A DNA stretch of 63,665 nucleotides from Providencia sneebia DSM 19967 (GCF_000314895.2 NZ_CM001773.1:2924544-2988208); one strand, 5' to 3'; counted from the first letter of the stretch, positions 17,559 through 28,273 are shown. Numbers and translations: made by a program. The notes: generated from the sequence alone by a model not told the origin.

Positions 17559-19034
17559 TTATTGCATCAATTGGAATAATTTTTTACGTAATACTTTACC
17601 TTCTTGAGATAATATATCATCCGTAATCACATGATTAACCAAGACATCATAACCATTATTACCTTGAGGATTTTTAATGCGCCAATCAGCGCCATGTTCC
17701 AATAAATATTCAGCTGCAAAAAGAGCATGACTCATTAAAGCTTCATGCAATGCGGTATTCCCCTCATTATTGAGTTTATTAATTGTCAATCCATGCATTA
17801 ATAACATTTCAATTTGATCAGTTCGGCAACTTTGTGCTGCTAAATGTAAATATGCCCCATCTGATGATAAAAGTTTTTGCTTAATCTTTTTAGCATATTT
17901 AGATTCAAAAAGTATCGCCAAAAACTGGCTATTATTAGCCATGATTGCATTTCTAATTAAACTATCCATTTCCACAGGTTTATTTTCAAGCTCAATTAAT
18001 TTTGTAAATAGATCAACATTATTTTGTTTTATGCATTTTTCACATGTTTCCTGCCAATTGACCAAATCGCGCTCATCAAGCTTAGCTAAATCAATTTCAT
18101 CCATTAATCCATTTATACCGTTAGCCATAAAATTATTTATTTCATTAATGGCTAAATTATCAGCTTGAGCCCAAGGCGCAAAATAGCACATCATTTTCAA
18201 GATTTTTGCCATGGCATGAGCTACAAAAACTCTACTGAAAAAATTAGGCGGAAATTTATCGAATGCACTTCCTCCTTCTTCATAATAATTTAATACTATT
18301 TTATGCCCTAATGCAGAAGGGGCAGTGGTAAAGGTTTGCAACCAATCCAACCAATCATATTCCACAACATAAAAGCGAGATAATCCAGCCTTAGCTTTTT
18401 GTTTTGCTTGCTCATAATCTATTCCTAAACGTTTTATTGTATTAGTAGCAATTCCAGCTGGGCTAAAGGTGATAGATGGGCATCCACTGACAATCGCGGC
18501 AAATATTGCCAACCCACCACCCAATGAATGCCCTGTGCAAATCATGTTGCCTTTTGAAACTTGATAGAGAATATTGGCTAAAGCAGCCGCTTGAAAATAT
18601 TGCGGTTCATAAAGACCAACGGCTTGGCGTATATCGGCAAAAATATCAGTAAAGTTATTTGTTCCAGCAAAACTAATAATATACAAATCATGATATCTAC
18701 AAATAGTAGACTCAAAACCCGTAGTTTTGTCTCGTAGATGTATTGGCTCAATGCCTAATTCCTGCAATTGCTGATGATTGAGCCGCTCAACTCCATGCAT
18801 GAAAGTCCAGTTATTCCAATAAGTTCCCTTCGCAATTAAACCAAGCAGATAATCCAAAGGCTGCGAATTCTTCCCCCAAAACTGAGCTTGCGATAACGAA
18901 TTTGGCCATTTATTTTTCATAGAACATAATGCATATGACGTCTCTTTTTGCTGATGAATATTCAAACTTTCATTGATAATTAAAAAATCATCTTCAATAA
19001 TTTGAGACGAGATTATTTGATTAATTGAATCCAT
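17559..19034 (-). CDS. Lipase (class 3)-like protein with C-terminal ankyrin repeats
   Basis: 491 residues. The N-terminal half is an alpha/beta-hydrolase of the lipase class 3 type. It has 'ISFAGTNNFTD' (oxyanion region, about 120-130) and the nucleophile elbow 'CTGHSLGGG' with Ser about 170. Later Asp/His residues (VEYDWLDWLQ, ALGHKIV) could complete the triad. The C-terminal third has at least two ankyrin-type units ('GAYLHLAAQSCRTDQIEMLL', 'GNTALHEALMSHALFAAEYLL'). No signal peptide or membrane helix is evident. It sits between srmB and grcA, where E. coli has no such gene. The hydrolase-plus-ankyrin layout resembles some secreted effectors, but no secretion genes or immunity gene are adjacent, so target and role are unknown. 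Confidence 0.75.
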   Translation of the reverse strand: MDSINQIISSQIIEDDFLIINESLNIHQQKETSYALCSMKNKWPNSLSQAQFWGKNSQPLDYLLGLIAKGTYWNNWTFMHGVERLNHQQLQELGIEPIHLRDKTTGFESTICRYHDLYIISFAGTNNFTDIFADIRQAVGLYEPQYFQAAALANILYQVSKGNMICTGHSLGGGLAIFAAIVSGCPSITFSPAGIATNTIKRLGIDYEQAKQKAKAGLSRFYVVEYDWLDWLQTFTTAPSALGHKIVLNYYEEGGSAFDKFPPNFFSRVFVAHAMAKILKMMCYFAPWAQADNLAINEINNFMANGINGLMDEIDLAKLDERDLVNWQETCEKCIKQNNVDLFTKLIELENKPVEMDSLIRNAIMANNSQFLAILFESKYAKKIKQKLLSSDGAYLHLAAQSCRTDQIEMLLMHGLTINKLNNEGNTALHEALMSHALFAAEYLLEHGADWRIKNPQGNNGYDVLVNHVITDDILSQEGKVLRKKLFQLMQ

Positions 19035-19121
19035 TAGATTCTCCCAAACAATGATAGAGCAGGAGAAAGGATTAAAAGAAAGATTAGAGAGAAATAAAAG
19101 ACTTTACTTTATTAGACAGGA

Positions 19122-19150
19122 ATAAAAAAAGCCATTCTATTCAATGGCTT
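19122..19150 (-). terminator. Rho-independent terminator of grcA
   Basis: On the minus strand AGCCAT-loop-ATGGCT is followed by TTTTTTTATT. It is placed 33 bases after the grcA stop. Confidence 0.85.
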
Positions 19151-19182
19151 TATAGATAATAAACTAATAATTAGATCTTAAA

Positions 19183-19566
19183 TTACAGGCTTTCAGTAAA
19201 AGTACGAGTAATTACATCGCGTTGTTGCTCTGGAGTCAGTGAGTTAAAACGTACTGCATAACCAGAAACACGAATTGTCAGTTGAGGATACTTTTCAGGA
19301 TTTTTAACAGCGTCTTCTAAAGTTTCACGACTTAATACGTTCACGTTTAAATGCTGCCCACCTTCAACGCGAACAGTTGGTTTAACTTCTAAAGGAACTT
19401 CGCGATACTCAAAAGCACCTAATTCATCTTTAGCAACAACTTGTCCTTCATTGTAATCCGCTTTTGCACAAACACAACGGGCTTCATTTTTCTCTTCATC
19501 TAATAACCAGAAAGAGTTCAAAAGCGCTGCATTATCAGTTTTAGTAATTTGAATACCAGTAATCAT
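19183..19566 (-). CDS. grcA: Autonomous glycyl radical cofactor GrcA (YfiD)
   Basis: 127 residues starting [12 protein letters not shown]. The four extra codons upstream (from 19578) are not conserved and lack a better site. The C-terminal half is almost identical to the radical domain of pyruvate formate-lyase and carries the glycyl-radical loop [12 protein letters not shown]. GrcA replaces the C-terminal piece of PflB after oxygen cuts it at the radical glycine, restoring enzyme activity when cells return to low oxygen or acid. A perfect FNR box upstream fits anaerobic induction. It is a monocistronic gene with its own terminator. Confidence 0.97.
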   Translation of the reverse strand: MITGIQITKTDNAALLNSFWLLDEEKNEARCVCAKADYNEGQVVAKDELGAFEYREVPLEVKPTVRVEGGQHLNVNVLSRETLEDAVKNPEKYPQLTIRVSGYAVRFNSLTPEQQRDVITRTFTESL

Positions 19567-19681
19567 GTCGACCTCCACGTTCGGGTTGGATTAAGATCAA
19601 TCCTTTATTCAATAATCAATTGGGTATTTGGTCTAACCAATGTATCTGACTATTATATACCAGTATAAACTTGCGATTTCT

Positions 19682-19695
19682 TTGATATTTATCAA
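19682..19695. promoter_or_regulatory. FNR binding site upstream of grcA
   Basis: TTGAT-ATTT-ATCAA is an exact match to the FNR consensus palindrome. It is centred about 122 bases upstream of the grcA start. In E. coli this gene is strongly FNR-activated, so the assignment is secure by sequence and context. Confidence 0.85.
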
Positions 19696-19885
19696 TAGTT
19701 TCTAGGGGTAAACATCTCATCACCAGTCAACATCATGTTTTAAATCAATTTTTATATTTTGGCTAAATCAAATTTTTTCGTTAAATTTCAAAAAAATTTA
19801 AATAAAATAGTCTGCTACATCTCTTTATCTCTGCCGAATGAACCAGTAAGCTTATCACTATAATTTAGCTGCTATAGGAATTTTC

Positions 19886-20566
19886 ATGTCAACTCCACCA
19901 AATTGGCACGATGTCATTGGCTTAGAGAAAGAACAACCTTATTTTCAAGAGACTTTGGCTTATGTAGCACATGAGCGACAAAACGGAAAAACTATTTTCC
20001 CACCACAAAAAGACGTATTTAATGCTTTTCGCTACACGGAGCTTGCCGATATCAAGGTCGTCATTTTAGGACAAGATCCTTATCATGGATTAGGACAAGC
20101 GCATGGACTCTCTTTTTCCGTGCTACCGGGCATCAAGCCACCGCCATCATTAGTCAACATGTATAAAGAATTAGAATCGGATATACCCGGCTTTAAACGC
20201 CCTCAACATGGCTATTTATTAAGCTGGGCACAACAAGGTGTATTGTTACTCAATACAGTATTAACTGTTGAGCAAGGAAAAGCACATTCACATGCACATT
20301 TAGGTTGGGAAACATTTACAGACAAAGTGATTGAAGCAATCAACGCGCATAGAGAAGGCATCGTTTTCTTATTATGGGGCTCTCATGCTCAGAAAAAAGG
20401 GCGCATGATTGATCCTAAACGTCATCATATATTGAAAGCGCCACACCCTTCACCACTTTCAGCTCACCGTGGCTTCTTAGGCTGTAAACATTTTTCAAAA
20501 ACGAATGAATTACTCCAACAACAAGGCCAAACACCAATAGATTGGGCTCCCGTTATTCCAGAGTAA
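19886..20566 (+). CDS. ung: Uracil-DNA glycosylase
   Basis: 226 residues. Removes uracil from DNA as the first step of base-excision repair. Family-1 motifs are present: the water-activating motif GQDPYHG (about 62-68), LNTVLTVE, and the DNA-intercalation loop [10 protein letters not shown] (about 187-196). It is a single rightward gene, convergent with grpE across a strong stem-loop and divergent from grcA, as in E. coli. Confidence 0.97.
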   Translation: MSTPPNWHDVIGLEKEQPYFQETLAYVAHERQNGKTIFPPQKDVFNAFRYTELADIKVVILGQDPYHGLGQAHGLSFSVLPGIKPPPSLVNMYKELESDIPGFKRPQHGYLLSWAQQGVLLLNTVLTVEQGKAHSHAHLGWETFTDKVIEAINAHREGIVFLLWGSHAQKKGRMIDPKRHHILKAPHPSPLSAHRGFLGCKHFSKTNELLQQQGQTPIDWAPVIPE

Positions 20567-20580
20567 CCGAAAGCGATAAA

Positions 20581-20604
20581 TCGAGGAATAGCGCTATTCC
20601 TCGA
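20581..20604. terminator. Bidirectional stem-loop between ung and grpE
   Basis: TCGAGGAATAGC directly abuts GCTATTCCTCGA as a perfect 24-base palindrome, flanked by ATAAA and ATAAAT. It lies in the 60-base gap between convergent ung and grpE. Confidence 0.7.
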
Positions 20605-20627
20605 TAAATTAGCATTATTGCCGCCAA

Positions 20628-21218
20628 TTATTTAGAGACAACAACCATAGCAGGTCTTAATAAACGACCATTTAAAGTATAGCCTTTTTGCATTACATCC
20701 ATAACATGATTTGGTTGATGCTCTGGAGATGGGATCATCGTCATTGCCTGATGAACTTCAGGGTTAAAAGGCACATTTTTCTCAGAAACAACTTCAATAC
20801 CAAATTTATTCACTGCATTCAAAAATGTTTTCAGCGTTAAATCTAACCCTTCCAACATTGCTTTCGAATGTTCATCTTCATGATCTGCTGCTTCAATCGC
20901 GCGCTCTAAATTATCAATGACTGGCAACAACTCATTTGAGAATTTTTCAAGCGCAAATTTATGTGCCTTTTCAACATCTTGTTCTGTACGACGACGAATA
21001 TTTTCAACTTCAGCATGTGCGCGGATCATTGCTTCGCGTTCCGCTTTCTGTGAAATGGCAAGTTGTTCTTCAAGTTCAGCAATACGCTCAACTAATGCTT
21101 GCACATCTTGTTCTTCTTCAGCCTGAGCATCAGAATTTAGTTCTAATTCCTCGCTCATTTGCTCTTCATGTAACTCATGGTCTCGCTTATCATGTCTATT
21201 GTTGTCTTTATTACTCAT
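20628..21218 (-). CDS. grpE: Nucleotide exchange factor GrpE
   Basis: 196 residues. A charged N-terminal tail and a long coiled-coil (about 35-85; [20 protein letters not shown]) precede the GrpE head with '[20 protein letters not shown]' and C-terminal '[18 protein letters not shown]'. It releases ADP from DnaK in the DnaK-DnaJ-GrpE chaperone cycle. It is divergent from nadK, the conserved arrangement. I did not find a clear sigma-32 promoter. Confidence 0.97.
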   Translation of the reverse strand: MSNKDNNRHDKRDHELHEEQMSEELELNSDAQAEEEQDVQALVERIAELEEQLAISQKAEREAMIRAHAEVENIRRRTEQDVEKAHKFALEKFSNELLPVIDNLERAIEAADHEDEHSKAMLEGLDLTLKTFLNAVNKFGIEVVSEKNVPFNPEVHQAMTMIPSPEHQPNHVMDVMQKGYTLNGRLLRPAMVVVSK

Positions 21219-21301
21219 GAATATCTCCGCGTATTTAGCATTAAACCTATCTATTAGAGTATTATGGGGATATAAAACAGGGATTCAAGGGAAGTCATAC
21301 A

Positions 21302-22219
21302 ATGAGAGGCAAAAAAAATATGCGGAAGGAAAAAAGCACGCAATCCCCACTATTCCAAACTATCGGCATAGTTGGACACCCACGCCATCCCGAAGCTTTA
21401 GCAACACATGAACTGATCTATAATTGGCTGAAATCTAAAAATTATCATGCCATCATTGATAAACAAGTTGCAAAAGACCTAAAACTAAAAAATGCATGCA
21501 TGGGCAATTTAACTGAAATTGGTCAACAAGCAGACTTAGTTATTGTCGTTGGTGGTGATGGCAATATGCTCGGTGCAGCGCGAGTTTTATCCCGTTATAA
21601 TAATAAGGTAATAGGGATTAACCGCGGTAATTTAGGCTTTCTCACCGACCTTGACCCTGATAACGCCTTACAGCAACTTTCTCGTGTTCTTGAAGGGGAA
21701 TATCATGAGGAACAACGGTTTTTATTAGAAGCGAAAGTCATCAAACCTAATCAAAAATCGCGTACCAGTAGTGCAATCAATGAAATAGTATTGCACCCAG
21801 GCAAAGTCGCTCATATGATTGAATTTGAAGTTTATATTGACGAACGATTTGCATTTTCCCAACGCTCAGATGGCTTAATCATTGCTACTCCAACAGGATC
21901 TACAGCTTATTCTCTATCCGCAGGTGGCCCTATTTTAACACCAAACCTTGATGCTATTGTGCTGGTACCAATGTTCCCACACACCCTCTCATCACGCCCT
22001 TTAGTGATTAGCAGTAATAGCAGCATTCGTATTAAATTTTTACGTAATAATATTGATTACGAAGTCAGTTGTGACAGCCAAATCATGCTCCCCATCCAAG
22101 ATGGTGAAGAAGTTATCATACAGCGTAGTAACAAAAACCTTAATCTCGTTCATCCTAAAGATTATAACTATTTCAATACATTAAGCTCAAAATTAGGATG
22201 GTCTAAAAAAACTTTTTAA
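21302..22219 (+). CDS. nadK: NAD kinase
   Basis: 305 residues from the first ATG; the E. coli protein has 292, and a start at 21320 or a few codons later is also possible. It phosphorylates NAD to NADP. Diagnostic motifs are the GGDGN motif ([15 protein letters not shown]), '[16 protein letters not shown]', '[20 protein letters not shown]' and '[15 protein letters not shown]'. It is followed directly by recN, with the LexA boxes in between. Confidence 0.96.
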   Translation: MRGKKNMRKEKSTQSPLFQTIGIVGHPRHPEALATHELIYNWLKSKNYHAIIDKQVAKDLKLKNACMGNLTEIGQQADLVIVVGGDGNMLGAARVLSRYNNKVIGINRGNLGFLTDLDPDNALQQLSRVLEGEYHEEQRFLLEAKVIKPNQKSRTSSAINEIVLHPGKVAHMIEFEVYIDERFAFSQRSDGLIIATPTGSTAYSLSAGGPILTPNLDAIVLVPMFPHTLSSRPLVISSNSSIRIKFLRNNIDYEVSCDSQIMLPIQDGEEVIIQRSNKNLNLVHPKDYNYFNTLSSKLGWSKKTF

Positions 22220-22237
22220 TTTTTGCATCTTCCTCTT

Positions 22238-22279
22238 TACTGTATAAAAAAACAGGATACACTGTATTTAAATACAGTT
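22238..22279 (+). promoter_or_regulatory. Two LexA (SOS) boxes upstream of recN
   Basis: Box 1 has CTG (22240-22242), ten bases (TATAAAAAAA) and CAG (22253-22255). Box 2 has CTG (22262-22264), TATTTAAATA and CAG (22275-22277), a perfect 18-base palindrome ACTGTATTTAAATACAGT. Tandem LexA sites make recN one of the tightest SOS genes in enterobacteria, and the same design is seen here. Confidence 0.92.
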
Positions 22280-22303
22280 GTATATTTCCACAGGAGAGCA
22301 AAG

Positions 22304-23965
22304 ATGCTTACCCAACTTACCATCAATAATTTTGCTATCGTTCGTGATCTTGAAATTGATTTTCGCAGCGGTATGACCACGATTACAGGTGAAACTGGCG
22401 CGGGTAAATCCATTGCGATTGACGCACTTGGTCTCTGTTTAGGAAATCGCTGTGATGCTAATATGGTTCGTCCAGGCGCACAACGCGCGGACTTATGTGC
22501 CCGTTTCTCATTGTCAGATGCCGATATTGCGGCTAAATGGCTGGTTGAGCACGAGCTTAATAATCTTAATGAATGCCTGCTACGCCGCACTATTAGCCTT
22601 GATGGGCGCTCCCGTGGCTTTATAAATGGTACAGCCGTTCCCCTTTCACAATTACGTGAGTTAGGCGCATTATTGATTCAAATTCATGGGCAACATGCAC
22701 ATCAATTATTACTTGATAACCATCACCAAAAATCACTGTTAGATGCTTATGCCAACCAAAAAGAGCTGCTTTCACAAATGAAGCAATCTTGGCAAGCGTG
22801 GCACCATTCCTGCCAACAACTTGCTATTTTTCAAAAACAAATGCAAGAACGTGAATCTCGGCAACAATTACTTGATTATCACTTAAAAGAACTGAGTGAG
22901 TTTTCACCTATTCAAGGTGAGTTTGAAAGTATCGAGCAGGAATATAAACTATTAGCGAATTATGGCCAATTTTTAACACTTGGACAAAATGCGACGCAAA
23001 TTTTATCTGATAATGATGATGCAAATGTATTAAGCCTTCTTAATATGGCAAAAAATGAACTCACTGAATTAGCATCCTTAGATACTAAGTTTTCAAATCT
23101 TTTAGATATGCTAGAAGAAGCTTCTATCCAAGTTAGCGAAGCAAGCGATGAGTTAAGGCACTATTGCGAACAATATGAATTAGATCCAAATCGTTTGTTT
23201 GAATTAGAACAACGTATTTCAAAACAAATAAGTCTTGCTCGAAAACACCATATTTCACCTGAAGCTCTCCCTGAGCTATACCAACAATTTTTAGAAGAAC
23301 AAGAACAGCTCATTAATCAGGATGAAGATTGTGAAATTCTAAGTAATCAAGTTAAAAAAGATCATGAACAAGCTCTGATATATGCGCAAAGGCTTCATCA
23401 TATTAGATTAAATTACGCTCAAGAATTAAGTCAATTAATTACCAATAGCATGCATCAGTTATCTATGCCGCATGGTAAGTTCACAATTGATGTAAAATTC
23501 ACACCAGAAAACTTACAGCCAGACGGCGCTTGTAAGGTTGAGTTTAATGTCACAACAAACCCAGGCCAACCACATCAAGCACTCGCAAAAGTTGCATCTG
23601 GAGGTGAACTATCTCGAATTGCATTAGCCATTCAAGTAATTACAGCGAAAAAAATGGATACGCCAGCTTTAATTTTTGATGAAGTTGATGTTGGTATTAG
23701 TGGTCCTACAGCCGCAATCGTAGGCAGATTATTACGAGAACTTGGTGAATCAACTCAAGTTATGTGCGTTACACACTTACCGCAAGTTGCCGGATGTGGT
23801 CATCACCATTTTTATGTGACTAAAGAAACAAACGGTATTGAAACAGAAACTCACATGAAATTACTTGATAAAAAAGCACGATTACAAGAAATTGCTCGCC
23901 TTTTAGCAGGAAGTGAGGTGACTAAAAACACACTCGCAAATGCAAAAGAACTGCTTGCAGCATAA
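22304..23965 (+). CDS. recN: DNA repair protein RecN
   Basis: 553 residues from ATG 22304 ([13 protein letters not shown]), preceded by AGGAGAG. An upstream in-frame extension to 22223 is not used because it runs through the LexA boxes. RecN is an SMC-like ATPase in double-strand break repair. Walker A is [11 protein letters not shown], the long central coiled-coil spans about 160-390, the ABC signature is [12 protein letters not shown], and Walker B is [13 protein letters not shown]. Transcription is SOS-controlled. Confidence 0.96.
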   Translation: MLTQLTINNFAIVRDLEIDFRSGMTTITGETGAGKSIAIDALGLCLGNRCDANMVRPGAQRADLCARFSLSDADIAAKWLVEHELNNLNECLLRRTISLDGRSRGFINGTAVPLSQLRELGALLIQIHGQHAHQLLLDNHHQKSLLDAYANQKELLSQMKQSWQAWHHSCQQLAIFQKQMQERESRQQLLDYHLKELSEFSPIQGEFESIEQEYKLLANYGQFLTLGQNATQILSDNDDANVLSLLNMAKNELTELASLDTKFSNLLDMLEEASIQVSEASDELRHYCEQYELDPNRLFELEQRISKQISLARKHHISPEALPELYQQFLEEQEQLINQDEDCEILSNQVKKDHEQALIYAQRLHHIRLNYAQELSQLITNSMHQLSMPHGKFTIDVKFTPENLQPDGACKVEFNVTTNPGQPHQALAKVASGGELSRIALAIQVITAKKMDTPALIFDEVDVGISGPTAAIVGRLLRELGESTQVMCVTHLPQVAGCGHHHFYVTKETNGIETETHMKLLDKKARLQEIARLLAGSEVTKNTLANAKELLAA

Positions 23966-24077
23966 ATTTTGACAACTTTTTTGCTCTCATGTGGTCTTAG
24001 AGTCAATATGGAAGGTTTTAAATTGTATCAATGTCGATTATCATTGATGTTCTGACTCCAAAAGGAATGAGATATCC

Positions 24078-24575
24078 ATGCGTTATAAACTGTTAACTGC
24101 TGTTGCACTATCACTCGCATTAATGTCTTCGGGCTGCTCAATGATGGAACGTCTTGTCTATCACCCTGACATTAACCAAGGTAATTACCTGACAGCGAAA
24201 GATGTTGCTAAGATCCAAAAAGGAATGACTCAGCAACAGGTCGCGTATACTTTGGGCACACCAATGTTAACCGACCCATTTGGTACTCAAACTTGGTATT
24301 ATGTATTCCGCCAAGAACTTGGACATGATCCCGTTCAACAAGAGACATTGACTCTGATTTTCGATCGTAATGGCATCTTAACTGAAATGAAGAACGAAAA
24401 GACGCTTGCTGATCAGAAGATGATGGAGAAAACTGAAATTCAGGATACCTCATCAAATACATCAGAAAGCAGTGTTAATCAAGCCAATTCGGTTGAACCA
24501 ACTGCTGATACACAACATGAAGAAAAAGTCGTAGAAGCAGAAGCACCCAAAAAACAAAAAATGCTAAGTAAATAA
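24078..24575 (+). CDS. bamE: Outer membrane assembly lipoprotein BamE (SmpA)
   Basis: 165 residues. A lipoprotein signal peptide ends in the lipobox LMSSGC with Cys about 20. The BamE fold carries '[20 protein letters not shown]', '[19 protein letters not shown]' and '[11 protein letters not shown]'. It is a small accessory subunit of the BamABCDE beta-barrel assembly machine in the outer membrane. The C-terminal 45 residues are an acidic, low-complexity tail longer than in E. coli (113 residues). It lies after recN as in E. coli. Confidence 0.95.
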   Translation: MRYKLLTAVALSLALMSSGCSMMERLVYHPDINQGNYLTAKDVAKIQKGMTQQQVAYTLGTPMLTDPFGTQTWYYVFRQELGHDPVQQETLTLIFDRNGILTEMKNEKTLADQKMMEKTEIQDTSSNTSESSVNQANSVEPTADTQHEEKVVEAEAPKKQKMLSK

Positions 24576-24609
24576 TTACTTAAATTAATTTTTTGTTGTC
24601 AGCTAATTA

Positions 24610-24652
24610 GATAATAACTATCTGTCAAAATACAAAACAGATAGTTATTATC
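24610..24652. repeat. Perfect 16-bp inverted repeat after bamE
   Basis: GATAATAACTATCTGT (24610-24625) and ACAGATAGTTATTATC (24637-24652) are exact complements around an 11-base loop. There is no clear T-run, so it is a strong stem that may end or stabilise the bamE message. Confidence 0.65.
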
Positions 24653-24687
24653 GTTATTAGTGACATTATTTATCGTAAATTTAAAAC

Positions 24688-24712
24688 AAAAAAACCGAGT
24701 CTATACTCGGCT
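24688..24712 (-). terminator. Rho-independent terminator of rnfH-ratA
   Basis: On the minus strand GCCGAG-TATAGA-CTCGG is followed by TTTTTTTG. It is positioned 22 bases beyond the rnfH stop. Confidence 0.8.
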
Positions 24713-24733
24713 TATTAGAAAGCTAAAGAATAA

Positions 24734-25036
24734 TTACTTTTTATTCTCTTTAGACTTTTCAGCTCTTTTTCGGCGTAACTCTTTAGGATCTGCAATCAAA
24801 GGACGATAAATTTCAACGCGATCACCATCTTGTAATACATCACCTAACTTCGCAGGGCGACTATAGATACCAACCTTATTTTTCTTCAGATCAATATCTG
24901 TTCTCAAAGCAAGAATGCCAGAGGCGACAATTGCATCTTCAATCGTTGAACCTTCTACGACTTTTACTGATAATAAATATTGTTTTTCAGGTAATGCGTA
25001 AGTCACTTCAACATTTAAATCAGACACGATAAACAT
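24734..25036 (-). CDS. rnfH: RnfH-family ubiquitin-like protein (RatB)
   Basis: 100 residues, UPF0125/RnfH family with a beta-grasp fold. Conserved elements are '[18 protein letters not shown]', '[26 protein letters not shown]' and a basic tail '[11 protein letters not shown]'. The molecular role is not settled; the family is found beside ratA and smpB. It overlaps the end of ratA by 17 bases, so the two are translationally linked. Confidence 0.92.
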   Translation of the reverse strand: MFIVSDLNVEVTYALPEKQYLLSVKVVEGSTIEDAIVASGILALRTDIDLKKNKVGIYSRPAKLGDVLQDGDRVEIYRPLIADPKELRRKRAEKSKENKK

Positions 25037-25472
25037 CCTTAGCTCTTACCGTAAAAGCTTGCACCATATTATTAGCAAGCTCTTTAAAAATTTTACCAAA
25101 TGCTAGTTCTATTAATTTATTCGAAAATTCGAAATCAAGCTGAAACTCAATTTTACAGGCATCTGGACTCAATGGAATAAAATGCCATCCACCGGCTAAT
25201 TTACGAAAAGGCCCTTCAACCAATTGCATATGAATACACTTGTTATTTTCTAGCGTGTTTTTAGTCACAAATGTCTTACTTATACCCGCTTTTGAGACTT
25301 CAACAGCAGCCGTCATTTCATCATCCTGATGGCTAATAATACGGCTACCAACACATCCAGGTAAAAAACTCGGATATGCAACAACATCATTGACAAGGTT
25401 GTACATTTGTTCCGCGCTAAAAGGTACTAATGCAGAGCGACTAATCTGTGGCATATCAATTCCTATCCCCAA
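25020..25472 (-). CDS. ratA: RatA/PasT, START-domain protein (ubiquinone-binding, ribosome-association toxin family)
   Basis: 150 residues (or 144 if starting at MPQISRSA, 25454, which matches E. coli better). START/polyketide-cyclase-like fold similar to Coq10, with '[21 protein letters not shown]' near the N-terminus and '[19 protein letters not shown]' near the end. In E. coli it was reported to block 70S formation (RatA) and, in other strains, to aid stress resistance (PasT). A ubiquinone-binding role is also proposed. It is divergent from smpB. Confidence 0.93.
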   Translation of the reverse strand: MGIGIDMPQISRSALVPFSAEQMYNLVNDVVAYPSFLPGCVGSRIISHQDDEMTAAVEVSKAGISKTFVTKNTLENNKCIHMQLVEGPFRKLAGGWHFIPLSPDACKIEFQLDFEFSNKLIELAFGKIFKELANNMVQAFTVRAKDVYRV

Positions 25473-25608
25473 AAACTGCGCTTATAATACCACTATTAGT
25501 AGGTTACACAAAAAACAAAACCCGTTGAGAACAATAATTGCACAATCGGCACATTTTTAAGCACGGAATGATTTATTTCACTTCGGCTTACAGTATAATG
25601 AGCAAACT

Positions 25609-26091
25609 ATGACAAAGAAAAAAGCTTATAAACCCGGTTCGGCAACAATTGCCTTGAACAAACGTGCTCGCCACGAATATTCTATCGAAGAAGAGTTCGA
25701 GGCTGGCCTATCCTTACAGGGTTGGGAAGTTAAATCACTACGTGCTGGCAAAGCAAATATTGGTGATAGTTACGTCTTACTGAGAGATGGTGAAGCTTAC
25801 TTATTTGGCGCTAATATAACGCCATTAAATGTTGCATCATCTCATGTAGTTTGTGATCCAACTCGTAGTAGGAAGCTATTACTTAACCAACGAGAGTTAG
25901 ATACACTTTATGGTCGTGTAAACCGCGATGGCTATACTGTCATTGCTCTTTCCCTTTATTGGAAAAACGCTTGGTGTAAAGTTAAAATTGGCGTTGCTAA
26001 AGGTAAAAAGGCACACGACAAGCGTTCTGATATAAAAGATCGCGAATGGCAATTAGATAAAGCACGTATAATGAAACATTCTAATCGCTAA
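25609..26091 (+). CDS. smpB: SsrA-binding protein SmpB
   Basis: 160 residues, full length. OB-fold protein that binds tmRNA and carries it into stalled ribosomes. Characteristic segments are '[20 protein letters not shown]', '[19 protein letters not shown]' and the basic C-terminal tail '[18 protein letters not shown]' that occupies the mRNA channel. The ssrA gene follows 48 bases downstream, the standard arrangement in enterobacteria. Confidence 0.97.
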   Translation: MTKKKAYKPGSATIALNKRARHEYSIEEEFEAGLSLQGWEVKSLRAGKANIGDSYVLLRDGEAYLFGANITPLNVASSHVVCDPTRSRKLLLNQRELDTLYGRVNRDGYTVIALSLYWKNAWCKVKIGVAKGKKAHDKRSDIKDREWQLDKARIMKHSNR

Positions 26092-26139
26092 CTTCTAGCT
26101 TTTTAGCATAACTTTCTGTTATACTGCGCTTAACAACTT

Positions 26140-26503
26140 GGGGCTGATTCTGGATTCGACGGGATTTGCGAAACCCAAGGTGCATGCCGAGGGGCGGTTG
26201 GCCTCGTAAAAAGCCGCAAAAAAATAGTCGCAAACGACGAAAACTACGCACTAGCAGCTTAATAACCTGCTTAGAGCCCTCTCTCCCTAGCTTCCGCTCT
26301 TAAGACGGGGATCAAGAGAGGTCAAACCCAAAAGAGATCGCGTGAATACCTAGCTTGGGGTTGAAGCGTTAAATCTAATCAAGCTAGTTTGTTCGTGGCG
26401 TGTCTATCCGCAGCGGGCAAATGAATTTAAAGATTAGACTAAGCATGTAGTACCGAGGATGTAGAAATTTCGGACGCGGGTTCAACTCCCGCCAGCTCCA
26501 CCA
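26140..26503 (+). ncRNA. ssrA: Transfer-messenger RNA (tmRNA)
   Basis: 364 bases. Starts GGGGCTGATTCTGGATTCGAC and ends with the tRNA-like GGTTCAACTCCCGCCAGCTCCACCA region (T-arm, acceptor, encoded CCA). The tag reading frame at 26230-26262 encodes ANDENYALAA followed by stop codons TAA TAA. With SmpB it rescues stalled ribosomes and tags the nascent protein for ClpXP. Its 3' end is the integration site of the adjoining island: the last 13 bases recur at 36867-36879. Confidence 0.98.
26491..26503 (+). repeat. Attachment site, ssrA side (left end of island 1)
   Basis: GCCAGCTCCACCA, the last 13 bases of ssrA, is repeated exactly at 36867-36879. A tyrosine integrase gene begins 74 bases downstream. 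Integration at the ssrA 3' end that preserves the gene is a well-known strategy. Confidence 0.8.
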
Positions 26504-26508
26504 CTATC

Positions 26509-26548
26509 TAACGACCTGATTCTTAACAAGTTTCAGGTCGTTTTTCTT
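26509..26548 (+). terminator. Terminator downstream of ssrA
   Basis: AACGACCTGA pairs with TTCAGGTCGTT around a loop and is followed by TTTCTTTC. It ends ssrA transcription before the integrase. It is inside the left end of the inserted element, so the element supplies its own terminator. Confidence 0.8.
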
Positions 26549-26576
26549 TCTATCATGTCGAAATTGTGCCGCAGGA

Positions 26577-28273
26577 ATGTACCGCATGACGACATTAAAA
26601 CTCCCCCACTACCTTTACCAACGTGCTAATACGTGGTGGTTTCGTAAAACCATTCCGACCACGAACGCTCGCTATGACATCCGTTTAAGCCTCAAAACTA
26701 AGCAACTGCATGCAGCTCGATCATTAGCCTTAATCCTCAATAGTCAATATAATCACTGGCAAGTCCAATATTCAGGAAGCCCGAAAATGACCAAGGAACA
26801 CATTGCCTTTTTTCAGCAGCAACTCAAGTTATTAGTCAACAGATGGTGGCAGCGTGAAATGGATGATTTTCATGGCAACCTTGATAAGGGAATTGATGAA
26901 CTCAATGATTTACAGCACGTCGCAACGGGGCTTATTGAGTTTCATCACAAACGTATTATTAAAAAAGAGTATCGGGACAATGCCAAAAACCAGAGAATAG
27001 CTGCCACGTTATTAGATGAAATCCAAGAGCAACAATCGGATATCACCTCTGACTTAACCGAACAAGACTATCAGCAACTGGCTCTTATGGTTGACCAAGC
27101 CTCTTTGCAGCACTATCAACGACTCAATACGTATTTATCAAACCCAACACCTGACTGGCTAAGCCCCCCGTAACTTTTGCGGCTGAATCAATCATTGATG
27201 ATAAGCCTCGTTATCCCCTATCTAAACTGATTAGCGAATATCAAGAAGAAAGCCAACAAAAAGGGCACAGCCAAAAGACCCAAAATAAGTATGCTCAATG
27301 CCTCGCCTTAGCAATTAGCTACTTTGGTGATGTGCTTATTGATACGATTACACCCGAGCAAGGCAGACATTTTCGAGAGTGCTTAAAGACCTTTCCTATC
27401 GGGATTAAAACAAAAGAGATGCTGGCACAGCCACTGAGTGAAATCATAAAAAAACATCCACACGCTCAAATCATATCGGTAGAAACGGCGAATTCACACC
27501 TGCAAAAAGTATCCCAGTTTTTTGATTGGATAGTGTCCTTAGGGTATTTAACCTACAATCCTATCCCTCAAGAGCCGCTTCCGGCTCCACGGGTTAACCA
27601 TAAAGACGATAGAGCCGTCATCACTGAAGAGGAAGCTATACAAGTTTTTCAGCATCCCCTGTTTACGATGCATCAAGGCGTCAAAACCAAAAAGATACAG
27701 CAGCCTTACCATTTTTGGTTACCGCTATTGTGTTTATTTACGGGTATGCGCCCCGGTGAAGCTTGCCAGTTGTTCACTAATGACGTTGAAAAGGTAAATG
27801 ACATTTGGTGTATTCGTGTGGATAACCGATATGAAAAACAGCGGTTGAAAACACCGAATGCCAAACGCTACATCCCAATCCATCAACAACTTATTGACTT
27901 AGGCTTCTTGGTGTTTGTGAAAGATAAGGCTGGCACCCCTTGTGAAGGTACACGTCTGTTCCCTGAAATTATGCTCATTCAAGACTCTTTTGCGACCAAG
28001 CCCGGTGAATGGTTCAACCATAATTTACGAGACAAACAATCGCTCCTTAAGCATGTTACCCTCTATAGCTTTCGGCATTACTTTAGAGATAAGCTGCTTG
28101 CTCTGCATCCTTCCGATGAGTATTTGAATAAGATTATGGGGCACCAAACCAGTTCTTACGGTAAAGCCTTACCAAAGGAACAACAAGCTATGCATGAACT
28201 GGTTAATAAGCTCGATTTTTCAGCCATTATTGCTCAGGTAAAGCCTTATGAAACATTGGATATCTTCCACTGA
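26577..28273 (+). pseudogene. Tyrosine integrase of the ssrA island, frameshifted
   Basis: Two frames joined make about a 560-residue phage integrase. The N-terminal part (from 26577 or ATG 26586) has the small 'YLYQRANTWWFRKTIP' domain common to phage integrases of the DUF6538 type. The C-terminal part has all catalytic residues: Arg in TGMRPGEACQL, the HxxR-equivalent SFRHYFRDKL, and GHQTSSYGK with the Tyr. The frames break in a run of six C at about 27163-27168; one more C would restore 'WLSPP-VTFAAES'. The gene is otherwise free of lesions, so the break could be recent, an assembly error, or a bypassed shift. It lies next to attL. Confidence 0.85.

Noticed and set aside
25020..25472. Toxin-antitoxin pair ratA-ratB
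   Set aside because: Although the names suggest it, rnfH (RatB) has no proven antitoxin role and both are conserved core genes; not reported as a toxin system.
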